Below are positions 8,526 through 16,794 of a stretch of 52,570 nt of DNA, one piece after another. Where the stretch lies: positions 1 through 52,570 of the IMG/VR virus record IMGVR_UViG_3300049482_000051, one strand, 5' to 3'. The notes beneath the pieces were generated by a model. It was not told where the DNA came from. It ran no database searches and saw only the letters and a list, made by a program, of their open reading frames with translations. Within the stretch, counting starts at the first letter, position 1, and each line of letters opens with the position of its first letter. A program made the position numbers and the translations under genes. The DNA is from a virus.

Positions 8526-8781
8526 GAAGCGCTCCCAGGATGTCTTCAGCTTCAAAGACCAAGAGTGTCTTGCCGTCCAGGATAACTTCAATGCCGGAGA
8601 ACTTGGCAAACAGAACGTGCTGGCCAACCGCGATACCTTCGGCCTTAGGCCCTGCCGCGAGAACCGTGCCCATCTGAAGCGTCTCCTTGGCCTTGTCTGG
8701 CAGGTACAGTCCTGACTCAGTGCGGGTTTTAGGGTCGTCGCGTTCGACTAGGACGCGGGCGTTCATGGGGCTGAGTTGCAT
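8518..8781 (-). CDS. GroES-type co-chaperonin
   Basis: An 87-residue protein, slightly shorter than host GroES. It has the Cpn10 order: MNARVLVERD near the N-terminus, a polar loop with ESGLYLPD that corresponds to the mobile loop that docks on GroEL, the glycine turn AVGQHVLFAKFSG, and the closing strand DGKTLLVFEAEDILG. No GroEL is present, so it should work with the host GroEL, perhaps to fold the capsid or another large phage protein, as T4 gp31 does. AGGAG lies six bases before the start. The 91-base gap upstream suggests a possible new transcription or processing point. Confidence 0.85.
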   Translation of the reverse strand: MQLSPMNARVLVERDDPKTRTESGLYLPDKAKETLQMGTVLAAGPKAEGIAVGQHVLFAKFSGIEVILDGKTLLVFEAEDILGALHD

Positions 8782-8813
8782 GTGGACTCCTGAAATGTTG
8801 TGGGTAGGGCGTT

Positions 8814-8872
8814 ACCGCATAATCCGGGTGGCCGGGAGTTCCTACGACGCGCTGGCGTAGGCCGGGAGAGTC
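8814..8872. other. Intergenic hairpin between groES-like gene and its upstream neighbour
   Basis: The 91-base gap (8782-8872) contains a perfect 6-bp stem CCTACG/CGTAGG with a nine-base loop, flanked by repeated CCGGGAG. There is no T-tract, so it is not a normal intrinsic terminator. It may be an mRNA-processing site or a weak attenuator. Confidence 0.3.
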
Positions 8873-9652
8873 TTAGAACTGCGGCGGATTCAGCGCGATT
8901 CCGGCCTTGAGGGCCTCGCGCACCGCATCAGTCATCGGACGGTCTGAACACTGGAGCCAGCCTTCCACTGCGTCTTTGAGGACAAGGTCCTCAGAGACTT
9001 TGGTTCTGTACTCCTCGAACGAAGCCAGCAACTTCACGGCATTGTCGCCGCTAATTGGCTCGACACCGCAGAACGCGGAGTCCCAGTTATACCCGCCGCC
9101 TTTATGCGGCTTGGTATCCGGCTTAATCATGACGGCCACTGGTCCCTGCAAGGACCTGACGGCCTTGATGCCGTCAACCACATTGTAGTAGTTGGGCGAG
9201 ACACCGACCACCATGAAACCGACCTTGTCCATGTAGACTAGGATTTCCATGAGCGGCTTGACATGCCCGACCTTAGAGGCTTCAAAGTCAAAGCTAGGCT
9301 GCTTCAACTTCGGGCACATCTGACGTGCCTTCGAGCAACCAGCGATGAGACCGATGTCATCGTCATTCTGCGGCTTTGCGAAAACCGCGAATGCCGGGGT
9401 CTCGTCGTCAGTCTTCTTGTCGTACCCGTTCTTCCAGGACAGGGCGCCAACCCGGTATCCGATGTAGATTGCGGGCTTGGCCTTGCCGTTGTCTGGCAGG
9501 AGGTCAAGGACAGTTGGGTCATTGCCCGGAGCGGGCGTGAAAATCTTGTCAGTCACCTTGATCGTCGGGAGCATGATGCCCGTGGCGGTGTCGGCGATGT
9601 CCAAGAACGCGGCGCTTGATTTCGCGAGGTTCGTAGTGAGTTCGTTAGTCAT
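8873..9652 (-). CDS. Hypothetical early protein, possible ssDNA-binding role
   Basis: A 259-residue soluble protein with a good AAGG eight bases before its start. No family motif is certain. It has a central basic/cysteine segment (GCSKARQMCPKLKQP), a beta-rich middle, and an aromatic GGGYNWDSAF stretch. It sits next to the helicase and polymerase genes, where phages often place single-strand binding proteins, but that role is a guess from position only. Confidence 0.7.
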   Translation of the reverse strand: MTNELTTNLAKSSAAFLDIADTATGIMLPTIKVTDKIFTPAPGNDPTVLDLLPDNGKAKPAIYIGYRVGALSWKNGYDKKTDDETPAFAVFAKPQNDDDIGLIAGCSKARQMCPKLKQPSFDFEASKVGHVKPLMEILVYMDKVGFMVVGVSPNYYNVVDGIKAVRSLQGPVAVMIKPDTKPHKGGGYNWDSAFCGVEPISGDNAVKLLASFEEYRTKVSEDLVLKDAVEGWLQCSDRPMTDAVREALKAGIALNPPQF

Positions 9653-9688
9653 TAGGTTTACCTTAGTATCCTGGGGTTATGTTACGCA

Positions 9689-9705
9689 CTCTAGTAGTCC
9701 TAGAG
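9689..9705. promoter_or_regulatory. Palindrome CTCTAG-5-CTAGAG in short intergenic gap
   Basis: A perfect 6-bp inverted repeat with a five-base spacer lies in the 66-base gap between two minus-strand genes, about 40 bases upstream of the gene ending at 8873. The size and position fit an operator or a small attenuating hairpin. No convincing -10 element was found beside it. Confidence 0.35.
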
Positions 9706-9718
9706 CCTCGTCAATAGG

Positions 9719-10264
9719 TTATTCTGACATGGTGATTACCGCACTCCTGACGCCAAACTGCTTAGCATGCTCAGGGTCGGTGAAACGTAGTTCCAGATGC
9801 AAGACGCCAGTTTCCTTGTACCTACGGCGCAAAGCTCCCCCGGTGTCATCAATACGCCAGGAGCGAGGGACGTCATAGGGCGGGAAGCCGGGGAAGCAGA
9901 GCACCACGTGCCGTCCCAGCATCTCACGAGGTCCCGCGATTCCGAAAGGTCGTTCAGAGACCAGAGTGCCATCGGCAGTTCTGGGTATCGGATGTCGTCG
10001 TCGGTGCTCATGATCTATAGCATCCCATGGTGTATATGCCCTGAAAATCGTTGTCGTCTGTGGCGTTGAAGCCTCGGGGAGCGACTGGGAGGGCGGCAAG
10101 GAAGTCCCAGAACTCGGGGCAGGGACGACGGGGATCAACTCGATGGGTGTTGCAGTCCCTTGCGTCTCCACCGTCATCATACCAGATGTGCTCGATATCA
10201 TCTGTAGAGCTAGTAGCCAGAATACAACTAAAAAACAGGGGTGGTAATAGCGGAACGATAGCAT
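9719..10264 (-). CDS. 3D-domain lytic transglycosylase-like protein with signal peptide
   Basis: A 181-residue protein. Residues about 9-28 form a hydrophobic signal or anchor, 30-72 a Pro/Ser/Thr-rich linker, and 74-180 a 3D domain: AYTPWD (76-81), TADGT (96-100), GPREMLGRHV, DDTGGA (139-144), LELRF (157-161) and FGVRSA (170-175). The third acidic position of the family appears as Glu rather than Asp. 3D domains are related to MltA-type lytic transglycosylases that cut peptidoglycan. No other lysozyme or endolysin was found, so this is the best candidate for cell-wall cleavage at lysis. Its 5' 257 bases are also open in another frame (10008-10367). Confidence 0.75.
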   Translation of the reverse strand: MLSFRYYHPCFLVVFWLLALQMISSTSGMMTVETQGTATPIELIPVVPAPSSGTSLPPSQSLPEASTPQTTTIFRAYTPWDAIDHEHRRRHPIPRTADGTLVSERPFGIAGPREMLGRHVVLCFPGFPPYDVPRSWRIDDTGGALRRRYKETGVLHLELRFTDPEHAKQFGVRSAVITMSE

Positions 10265-10367
10265 CTGGGCGGATCCTTTGCATGAAGTCTGCGGTCATGA
10301 GGATATCGCGGGCCAGGGTCCAGGCGCCGCTGTCAAGTAAATCCCAGTCCGCACGCGCGCCGTACAT
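10008..10367 (-). CDS. Possible overlapping gene in another frame
   Basis: A 119-codon frame that starts inside the helicase 3' end and overlaps the signal/linker part of the 3D-domain gene by 257 bases on the same strand. Its predicted product is acidic and reads like a folded protein, with GC-rich codons at its 5' end similar to its neighbours. The start has a poor ribosome site. It could be a real overlapping gene or a chance open frame; the 3D frame downstream of 10050 is clearly coding, while the 5' part is undecided. Confidence 0.3.
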   Translation of the reverse strand: MYGARADWDLLDSGAWTLARDILMTADFMQRIRPDAIVPLLPPLFFSCILATSSTDDIEHIWYDDGGDARDCNTHRVDPRRPCPEFWDFLAALPVAPRGFNATDDNDFQGIYTMGCYRS

Positions 10368-11859
10368 CTTGAAAAGACGAGACCGATGCGTCGAATACCA
10401 TGCCGAGGCGGATACTCTCAAGGATATCTGACTGGAGCCGATTGGAAACAAGGTCTGTATGGGTGCACCGATGCACTTGGCCACGTCGACATGTGCGCGC
10501 GAGTGCCTGGTCATAGGATTCTGGTCTCCAACTGATGTCGGTGGCGACACTGCGACGGGCTCGGGTGAGTTCGATGCTGATGCCGACCGTCTCGATCTGG
10601 GCGAGGAAGCACTGAACGCCATTGGAGGCGGATTGAAAGCTGTGTACACAAGCGGATCGTCTCTCGTCCACCACCGTGCCGTCGACTCTGGCATACGTTA
10701 TTCCTTCTTCTTTGAGTTTAGTTTCGATGTAGTCTAGGCTCTCATGGTACTGGCAGAAGACGACGAGGGGTTGTCCGTCGCTCAATGTATCTAAGATATA
10801 TTGAGTCTTAACCTCTATGCCCTCATGTGCCAGCGCCTGCATGATGGCCATGTGATGAGGGATGCCTTCGTTGGCAGCGATGGCGCGGCGGACTTCGATA
10901 ACCGAGGCGGTATGAACGTCCATCCAGGGGCCGCCGAACTCTTCGGTCAGCTGGTCTTGTTCTGGGATAGTCACGGATTGCGTAACAATCGGGGACTTCT
11001 TAGTCAGCGCGCAGACATTGTGCCGAGCCACAAACTCCTGGAACTTGGTAGCGCCAGGACCCTGTGGTTTCAGAATCTTATAGTGCTTAGTGCCATTGAC
11101 GAAGATTTCTCCGAGGCACCCGAAGTGCGTGGCAGCGTTGAAGTTTGAGGAGAACCCGGCCAATCCTGGCACCGCTAGGTTCATGTTCACTAGGGCTCTT
11201 GGTATGCCCCCGTGAAACATGGTCCCTGAGAGACAGATACAGTCGTCCACTTTGAGTCTAAGCTTGAGGGCATGTTTAGTTCTTCGTGCGGTAATTCCAC
11301 CGAGTAAGTGCGACTCGTCCAGGATGAGCAGTCCTCCGGCGCTAGGAAAACCGGGCTCAAACTTGTGCAAGGAATCGATGGATACGAGAAATACGTCAGA
11401 GTACCCCATCGCTTTGAACCGAGGGATATATACTTTCCAGGCGGCGAAGGCGGTGAGGGTTGTAGCAATGATGACGGGACGGCCCCTAAGCTTTGCAGCC
11501 ACAGCTGAAGCGTAGACCTCTGCCGTGAGCGTCTTGCCAAGTCCGCAGCCGAGTGCCAGAACTCCTCCGGCGCTGGACATCTCTCCTGCTGCATAGAGTT
11601 GATAGGGGTCGGGCGGGTATAAAGTTCCCGATATGCCGATGACATTAGTTCTTCCACCTCGGAGGGCGTCAAGCCAGTAGTCCTGGCGGGCGAAGGGCAC
11701 ATCGTTGCTCCGGAGCCACTGACGCACAGCCTCTTTGCCGTGAGGTCCGAAGACCTCTGGGCTGGCGAGGGCGCTCATCGCGGCGAAGTAGGGCCAGTCA
11801 CTACGGACCAGCGTTTGTTTGCGGCCTTCGCAGAAGTAACCGGTGCTAGGGATAACCAC
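10333..11859 (-). CDS. SNF2-like DEAD/DEAH superfamily 2 helicase
   Basis: A 508-residue protein starting at GTG (11859), one base after the tiny gene upstream, with GGAAG about nine bases before it. The N-terminal RecA-like domain has Walker A GCGLGKT (104-110) and DESH (181-184). The C-terminal domain has a QARTCRRGQ-like motif VI (near 445-458) with the RRGQ typical of SNF2-type enzymes, after VVFCQYHESLDYIE. Such proteins unwind or translocate on duplex DNA and are common beside phage family A polymerases. It likely acts at the fork or in recombination. The N-terminal 90 residues are not assigned. Confidence 0.88.
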   Translation of the reverse strand: MVIPSTGYFCEGRKQTLVRSDWPYFAAMSALASPEVFGPHGKEAVRQWLRSNDVPFARQDYWLDALRGGRTNVIGISGTLYPPDPYQLYAAGEMSSAGGVLALGCGLGKTLTAEVYASAVAAKLRGRPVIIATTLTAFAAWKVYIPRFKAMGYSDVFLVSIDSLHKFEPGFPSAGGLLILDESHLLGGITARRTKHALKLRLKVDDCICLSGTMFHGGIPRALVNMNLAVPGLAGFSSNFNAATHFGCLGEIFVNGTKHYKILKPQGPGATKFQEFVARHNVCALTKKSPIVTQSVTIPEQDQLTEEFGGPWMDVHTASVIEVRRAIAANEGIPHHMAIMQALAHEGIEVKTQYILDTLSDGQPLVVFCQYHESLDYIETKLKEEGITYARVDGTVVDERRSACVHSFQSASNGVQCFLAQIETVGISIELTRARRSVATDISWRPESYDQALARTCRRGQVHRCTHTDLVSNRLQSDILESIRLGMVFDASVSSFQDVRRACGLGFT

Positions 11860-11860
11860 G

Positions 11861-11947
11861 TTAGAACTGCTTCCTAAAGGGCCAGGTGAGGAACCGGAAA
11901 CACCAGAAGATCGCGTAGAGACAGGCAGTCATAGCGTCTAGGAGCAT
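11861..11947 (-). CDS. Tiny membrane protein (28 aa)
   Basis: A 29-codon frame whose ATG overlaps the polymerase stop in a TAATG and whose stop lies one base before the helicase GTG. The product is MLLDAMTACLYAIFWCFRFL followed by a short basic tail, a single hydrophobic helix. The exact fit between two genes, with coupled junctions at both ends, supports a real gene. Function unknown. Confidence 0.6.
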   Translation of the reverse strand: MLLDAMTACLYAIFWCFRFLTWPFRKQF

Positions 11948-14079
11948 TACGCTACCTCCTTGAGTACACTGTAATCTCCGGCATCCATGCGAGGCCAGAA
12001 TTGTTTTTGACACCACTTCTCGTCGTCCCAAAGACTCTTAGAGACTGTGACTGACTTGGGGTCTACATTAATTGCCCATGAATATCCAAGTGTATTCCCC
12101 GGTCCGAAGACTTTGAGCATGTCGTGGCGCGCTTTGAGGACGCACTCGGGCTCGGCTTTCGTGAGGATGAACGCTTCGTCGTGGATCGAGATTTGGATTT
12201 CGTGGCCCATGTCTTCGAGTTCGAGTTGCCCTTTGACGAGCGCGCACCTCGCGAAGAACTGGATGAAGTTTTCGATGGCGATGTTCGGAGTGAAGGCGCG
12301 CGGGGGCTTGTGGCCTGCGAGCACGGAGGTAAGACATGCACCTCGCAGTGTCTCTCGAACCGCCAGATCCCGCCAGCACACGCTCGCAGGCCATTGAGCA
12401 TATCGGGCTCGTACGGAGGAACCTCCGAGACTACGATCGACAAACAGCTCAAGCAGGTTGCGGTCTGGAGCACCCGGTAGTTCGTATAGGGCTTGTAGGG
12501 CTGAACTTGGGTCATGGGCATACGACAGGCGGGACACAGCGGCTTCCATCCAGCGGCCCAGTCTGGCAAACTCGGGGTGGCGTTGGTGGAACAACTCATG
12601 GACCTTCTCTCCTACGACTCCGATGATTTCGTGACATCCGAGAATCTTGACGTGACCACGGGTGCGCCCCGAACAGCGAGACCACCGTCGTTCTTCCGCC
12701 AGAGTGCAGAGATCAGCAATCGAAACGTCTCCTCTTGCGACCACCTGGAGCAACTGTCCCATCCAGGTTTTGATCCCCATGAGGTACCCGAGTCCAAGGA
12801 CGGCGGCTTTGAAGATTTGGCGTAGCGCTTTGCCGTTCGGTGTTGTCGGGTCGATCTTGAGACCCGTCGACCACTCACCGAAAGCCACATAGGGGTCGGC
12901 GAATAGGTCTTCGGTAAAGAGGTGTTGTATGTACTCGGACCCAGCCACCAGTCCTTCGACTCGGTACTCCACGTTTGCGAAGTCTCCTCGGACCCAAATG
13001 TATCCTTCGGGTAGGACGAAGCTGCGGCGGAAAGGCTCAGCAATGAGCTTGTTATGCTTCGGACAGTTGTGGAGGTTAAGGCCTTTTGTACCTTCGTTGC
13101 GCGAGGCAAACCGCAGCGTATGCGCAGCCGCATAACTAATCTCACAGTCTACGGCTAGGACGCCAGAGAACTTACGTAGGCCTCGGCCATAGCTGAGGTA
13201 CTTGTTCAGTTCTGACGTCTTGGTGATGGTAGTCCGTCCGGCGTCCGACATGTCGGCGAGTTCGGCGGGGTTTATTTTCTTCAGTGATATCGACTTTTTC
13301 GTAAAGTCGATAGCGAGTCGATCCAGGAGCAAAGCCTTAATGGCATGCGGCTTCACTGACTTCGGGGACATCTTGAGTGCTTCATCAATTGAGGTGGGAG
13401 CCACGTCCCCATGCCATCCGAAGGCTTTGAGAATCTCCGGGTCATCGTCAAACGCATGGGCGACTTCAAGAGCCGCAGCGCCCGAGGCGTTCGCCATGTT
13501 CTCTACGGCAGCGAGGACTTGGTCCTGGTCGACCTCGAAGTAGAGGCGCTTGGCTCGGTTGCTCAGTTCACAGACGCGGAGTTCACTTGGAGAGACTAGT
13601 TTCAGAACTCGAAGATGGATTTCCCGTAGCGCCGCAACGTCGGCCACGCAGTATTGGGCGAGTTCCTCACCTGATGAGGTGAGTAGATCCACCTTGAGCT
13701 TTTTATACTTGAGACCAAGGGTAACTGAGAGGTTGTCGAGGGAGTAGCCACCGGGCTGGTTCGGCCAGGCAGCCCGAGATAGCTCCATGGCGCAAACCAT
13801 CCGCTTGGGGTACGGTAGGCCCAGCGTGTAATGCAGCACCCGGGAGTCAAAGGAACTATTGAATGCCACGAATACGACGTCCTCACACTCACCCAGTTCA
13901 CGCAGGTAAGCGAGAAGTCCTTCGCCGGGCTTTCCAACATGGTATTTAATCTCCTCGCCGTCCAAGGCATAGGCCAACATGGTCACTTCGGTCTGCTCAC
14001 AGTACGACCGGGTGGTCATCTTGGTCAGCCGAAGATCCTTGGTCATCTTCGTTTCAAAGTCGTAGTAGAAATAACGCAT
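11947..14079 (-). CDS. DNA polymerase, family A, with 3'-5' exonuclease
   Basis: A 710-residue replicative polymerase. Exonuclease motifs: YDFET (D7, E9), FNSSFD (73-78) and YCVADVAALRE (143-153, D147). Polymerase motifs: motif A RGDFANVEYR (D366, E371), motif B with R420, K424 and Y432, and motif C HDE (633-635). All catalytic residues for proofreading and synthesis are present. There is no N-terminal 5' nuclease, as in T7-type enzymes. It begins in a TAATG with the upstream ATPase gene and is followed by a tiny membrane gene and the helicase, a replisome cluster. Confidence 0.95.
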   Translation of the reverse strand: MRYFYYDFETKMTKDLRLTKMTTRSYCEQTEVTMLAYALDGEEIKYHVGKPGEGLLAYLRELGECEDVVFVAFNSSFDSRVLHYTLGLPYPKRMVCAMELSRAAWPNQPGGYSLDNLSVTLGLKYKKLKVDLLTSSGEELAQYCVADVAALREIHLRVLKLVSPSELRVCELSNRAKRLYFEVDQDQVLAAVENMANASGAAALEVAHAFDDDPEILKAFGWHGDVAPTSIDEALKMSPKSVKPHAIKALLLDRLAIDFTKKSISLKKINPAELADMSDAGRTTITKTSELNKYLSYGRGLRKFSGVLAVDCEISYAAAHTLRFASRNEGTKGLNLHNCPKHNKLIAEPFRRSFVLPEGYIWVRGDFANVEYRVEGLVAGSEYIQHLFTEDLFADPYVAFGEWSTGLKIDPTTPNGKALRQIFKAAVLGLGYLMGIKTWMGQLLQVVARGDVSIADLCTLAEERRWSRCSGRTRGHVKILGCHEIIGVVGEKVHELFHQRHPEFARLGRWMEAAVSRLSYAHDPSSALQALYELPGAPDRNLLELFVDRSLGGSSVRARYAQWPASVCWRDLAVRETLRGACLTSVLAGHKPPRAFTPNIAIENFIQFFARCALVKGQLELEDMGHEIQISIHDEAFILTKAEPECVLKARHDMLKVFGPGNTLGYSWAINVDPKSVTVSKSLWDDEKWCQKQFWPRMDAGDYSVLKEVA

Positions 14080-16505
14080 TAAGTTCCTTCTAAGGCGCTA
14101 TGGAACTCAAACCGATCATTAACACGACTAAGCTTCCACCCTTGTACTGCGCCCGGTTCTCCCGGGAGCAGCCAGGTATCCCCGTTCCCCGGCACCGCCT
14201 CGTTCAGGCTATCCGTGAGCGCCATGAGCACGGCACGGTTAGACACGCGGCGATTGGATCCCGTGAGAGCCTGCACATAGTCCTGATACGGACGCCCCGC
14301 CATGTTATACGTCTCGGCCCAGGCGTTGAGCAGATCCTTGGTATTGCAGCCAGTCCGGCCACTCACAGCGGCACAGTTCTGCTTGAAGCGCTTGAAGTCG
14401 TCAATGCTCATGCCATCAAAGAGGTATGAGATACGCAACTTCAATGCCGTGCCAAACTCCATAGCAGCCACGAGGCCCGAGTCCACCGCAGTGATGACGT
14501 GGCTACGGAGCCGACGCTGCATCAGGTCGAACGCGGTGTCGAGTAGCGCATAGCCTTCTTCCATGTCGACTTTAGCTCGCTGCATGAGAATTGCGCAGGC
14601 AAGGGTACGATGCGAGTCAAATCGGAGGCCCCTGGAGGAAGATTGTCGGCCCATAGCTTTGTAGACTTGAGCAAGACTCGTTTTCTCCAGGAAGGCGTGC
14701 ATCCCGAGACGCATTCGGAGGCTAAGTGCGCCGGTACGAATTTCTTCGAGAACATCTGAGCGCTTGCGCATCTCATCAGTAAGCGGGCCAAGCCAGTGAG
14801 CCAGGCTGCGATTTTGAATGTCTGGTGGGACTTCGTACACTTTAGCGCTGAACACAGGGCTGGATCTGAAGGCAACAGTACCCTCATTCTCGTACACCCG
14901 TCCCGAAGCCACGCTAGATCCCGTACAAAGCGACTGCATATTGTCGTGAGAGAGGATGTGGGTCTGATTCTTTGGCGGGCGAAACTCATCGACTGCGATG
15001 CTGCCCGTCGTCCGAATCTCGCCTGCAACTGTACGAATGTCTGGAGCGCTAGACGAATCGTTGATCGAGACAAGCCGCGAGATTGCTGGGTTCGTTGCCT
15101 TGGCGTAGACCAGCGTCGCTTGAGACTTCCCTTGGTTCGTTGAGTTGGACGGCGACGGATCTGAGGGCATGAACACGACAGCCGGGTACTCCACGGCCAA
15201 CTCGGGGCGCGAGTGACGGAGAAGGGAAGCCGCGATTGGAACATCGAGCAGAGTCTTGAGAGCAAGAGTTGCTTTTTCATCTGCGCACCATGAGGTATCG
15301 TAGTTAGGGAAGGCTCCCAGGAAGATGTCAGAGGGCCAGGATTCTTCGTAGGTCTTTGGGAGGCCAGACGCGAAAACGCGGCGCTCGTCTCCGAAAGATG
15401 CCGGGTTCGTACAATTCCAGTCAAAGTCAAGCACTTGTGGTTGGTCAAGTGTCTCCCTCGAAATAATGCCGCCAATAGCGGACCACAAGCCCGACATCCG
15501 GAGTCCCGTTTGGTAGAACCCGTGGAAAGACGAGGTATCTGGTACTGCCATACTCCACGGTCCGCCCAATACGTTTGGGGGCAGCAGCATAAGGCTGCGT
15601 TTCCGGAGCAAGTGGTTCGTCTCCAGGCTGCTCAGGATACTCTGCATCGCCAGGGTCGTCAGCCATTCGGTTTTGCCTTTATTGGATTTAGAATCTAAGG
15701 CTGCCAGGATACTGGTGCGTGCGGTGTGTGAGGAAGCAAAGGTATTAGAGCGTTCTAAGGGGATTACGGAACTAAGCCCTCCGTGATGGGCGATGATTTC
15801 CTGAGTCGTGGAAACTCTTACGTGTTTCAAAACATGCAGGAGTGCCACCATATTCAGCCAGCGAGGAGCATAGCCCTCCGCCGTATCTCCGAGGGCGCGA
15901 CGGGTCTTGGTCCACTGGATCCAGCCTAATTGGCTTGGCCATCCTGTGGTTGCGTGGGCCTTGAGTAGGGATTCATTCCAATCTTGCTCCGACTCATCGG
16001 GGCTGAAAGGACACCCAGGAGCGATTGACGTTAGCTCATGGGCCAGACGGGCATGGCTGACAAAGCCAGCACCGGCAATGAAGCACCGGATTCGAGACCA
16101 AACGAACTCAGCGGTTTTCTCATCTAGGGATTCCGGAAGAAATCCATAGATTGCGGACAACTGACACCAACGGATCCACACTTCAAGTCCAGTCCCGGGC
16201 GAGGCCCTCCAGGCTGGTGCCGCTTCGGCAAGGATCTCGTCAAACACACTATTCGCGCCCTCGGAGTCATTACCCAGCTTGAACATCTTTTCGCCGTAGA
16301 TGGCCATAGAAACATCAGCAGCCCGAGTGTAGGGCTCGCGGAGTTTCCCAACTCGTGCGATAAAGTCTGTCCAAACTTCGTCCTCATTCTTACTTTCCAA
16401 GAAATCTACATATTCCTCGACAACGTCATCAGGGGCACCCTCGGGTTTATGTGCATTCCAGTAGTTCCGTTTGCTGGCGTCGTCGGGGAACTGTAGAGTC
16501 GGCAT
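14079..16505 (-). CDS. Putative replicative P-loop ATPase (SF3/AAA+-like)
   Basis: An 808-residue protein directly upstream of and coupled to the polymerase. A strand-loop segment ends in NQGKS (457-461), preceded by VVFMPSDP, which fits a Walker A; SIAVDEF (502-508) fits a Walker B; and 526-555 and 563-569 (an arginine before a hydrophobic stretch) resemble the sensor region of viral SF3-like or AAA+ ATPases. A second, weaker GKT occurs at 277-279. I expect a primase-helicase or helicase-loading role, but no zinc-binding or TOPRIM primase motif is visible. Low sequence familiarity makes this a notable unknown of the replisome. Confidence 0.6.
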   Translation of the reverse strand: MPTLQFPDDASKRNYWNAHKPEGAPDDVVEEYVDFLESKNEDEVWTDFIARVGKLREPYTRAADVSMAIYGEKMFKLGNDSEGANSVFDEILAEAAPAWRASPGTGLEVWIRWCQLSAIYGFLPESLDEKTAEFVWSRIRCFIAGAGFVSHARLAHELTSIAPGCPFSPDESEQDWNESLLKAHATTGWPSQLGWIQWTKTRRALGDTAEGYAPRWLNMVALLHVLKHVRVSTTQEIIAHHGGLSSVIPLERSNTFASSHTARTSILAALDSKSNKGKTEWLTTLAMQSILSSLETNHLLRKRSLMLLPPNVLGGPWSMAVPDTSSFHGFYQTGLRMSGLWSAIGGIISRETLDQPQVLDFDWNCTNPASFGDERRVFASGLPKTYEESWPSDIFLGAFPNYDTSWCADEKATLALKTLLDVPIAASLLRHSRPELAVEYPAVVFMPSDPSPSNSTNQGKSQATLVYAKATNPAISRLVSINDSSSAPDIRTVAGEIRTTGSIAVDEFRPPKNQTHILSHDNMQSLCTGSSVASGRVYENEGTVAFRSSPVFSAKVYEVPPDIQNRSLAHWLGPLTDEMRKRSDVLEEIRTGALSLRMRLGMHAFLEKTSLAQVYKAMGRQSSSRGLRFDSHRTLACAILMQRAKVDMEEGYALLDTAFDLMQRRLRSHVITAVDSGLVAAMEFGTALKLRISYLFDGMSIDDFKRFKQNCAAVSGRTGCNTKDLLNAWAETYNMAGRPYQDYVQALTGSNRRVSNRAVLMALTDSLNEAVPGNGDTWLLPGEPGAVQGWKLSRVNDRFEFHSALEGT

Positions 16506-16513
16506 AGGTCAAC

Positions 16514-16542
16514 TTTCTAGAGAGCTTACTACAGTAAGTCAA
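16514..16542 (-). promoter_or_regulatory. Sigma70-like promoter with palindromic operator
   Basis: On the minus strand TTGACT (16542-16537) and TAGAAA (16519-16514) are separated by exactly 17 bases, a good -35/-10 pair. The spacer contains the perfect palindrome CTTACTGTAGTAAG (16538-16525), ideally placed for a repressor or activator. The start of the ATPase gene is only eight bases after the -10, so transcripts would be nearly leaderless. It may drive the replication cluster. Confidence 0.5.
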
Positions 16543-16548
16543 GCGAAT

Positions 16549-16791
16549 TCAGAAGCTAACGGGCGTTCCGAGAGACAAGGACACGGGAACTACTTCCCAT
16601 AAGGGACCTTGTAGCGGAGTAACCCATTGTTTGGTTTCGTAATCGAATCTCCGGACAGGGCGGCTTCGGCGACGGGCGACGGCTTTTGCTCCTCCAAGGG
16701 TGTAAAGTTTCGGAGTTGCGTTCAGTCGCCAGAGACTCAGATAGCCTTGTGGGCTCCGTACGAAGTAGTATTGAACGTCGAGTTGTGGCAT
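16549..16791 (-). CDS. Hypothetical protein (80 aa)
   Basis: An 80-residue basic protein that begins three bases after the amidotransferase stop. It is rich in aromatic residues and arginine (ARRRSRPVRRF in the middle) and shows alternating beta-strand patterns. It could bind nucleic acid or be a small partner of the upstream enzymes. Function unknown. Confidence 0.6.
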   Translation of the reverse strand: MPQLDVQYYFVRSPQGYLSLWRLNATPKLYTLGGAKAVARRRSRPVRRFDYETKQWVTPLQGPLWEVVPVSLSLGTPVSF

Positions 16792-16794
16792 GGC

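Noticed and set aside
10368-10694. N-terminal extension of the frame that ends at 10008
   Set aside because: It lies wholly within the helicase coding sequence and reads as an Arg/Ser-rich shadow.
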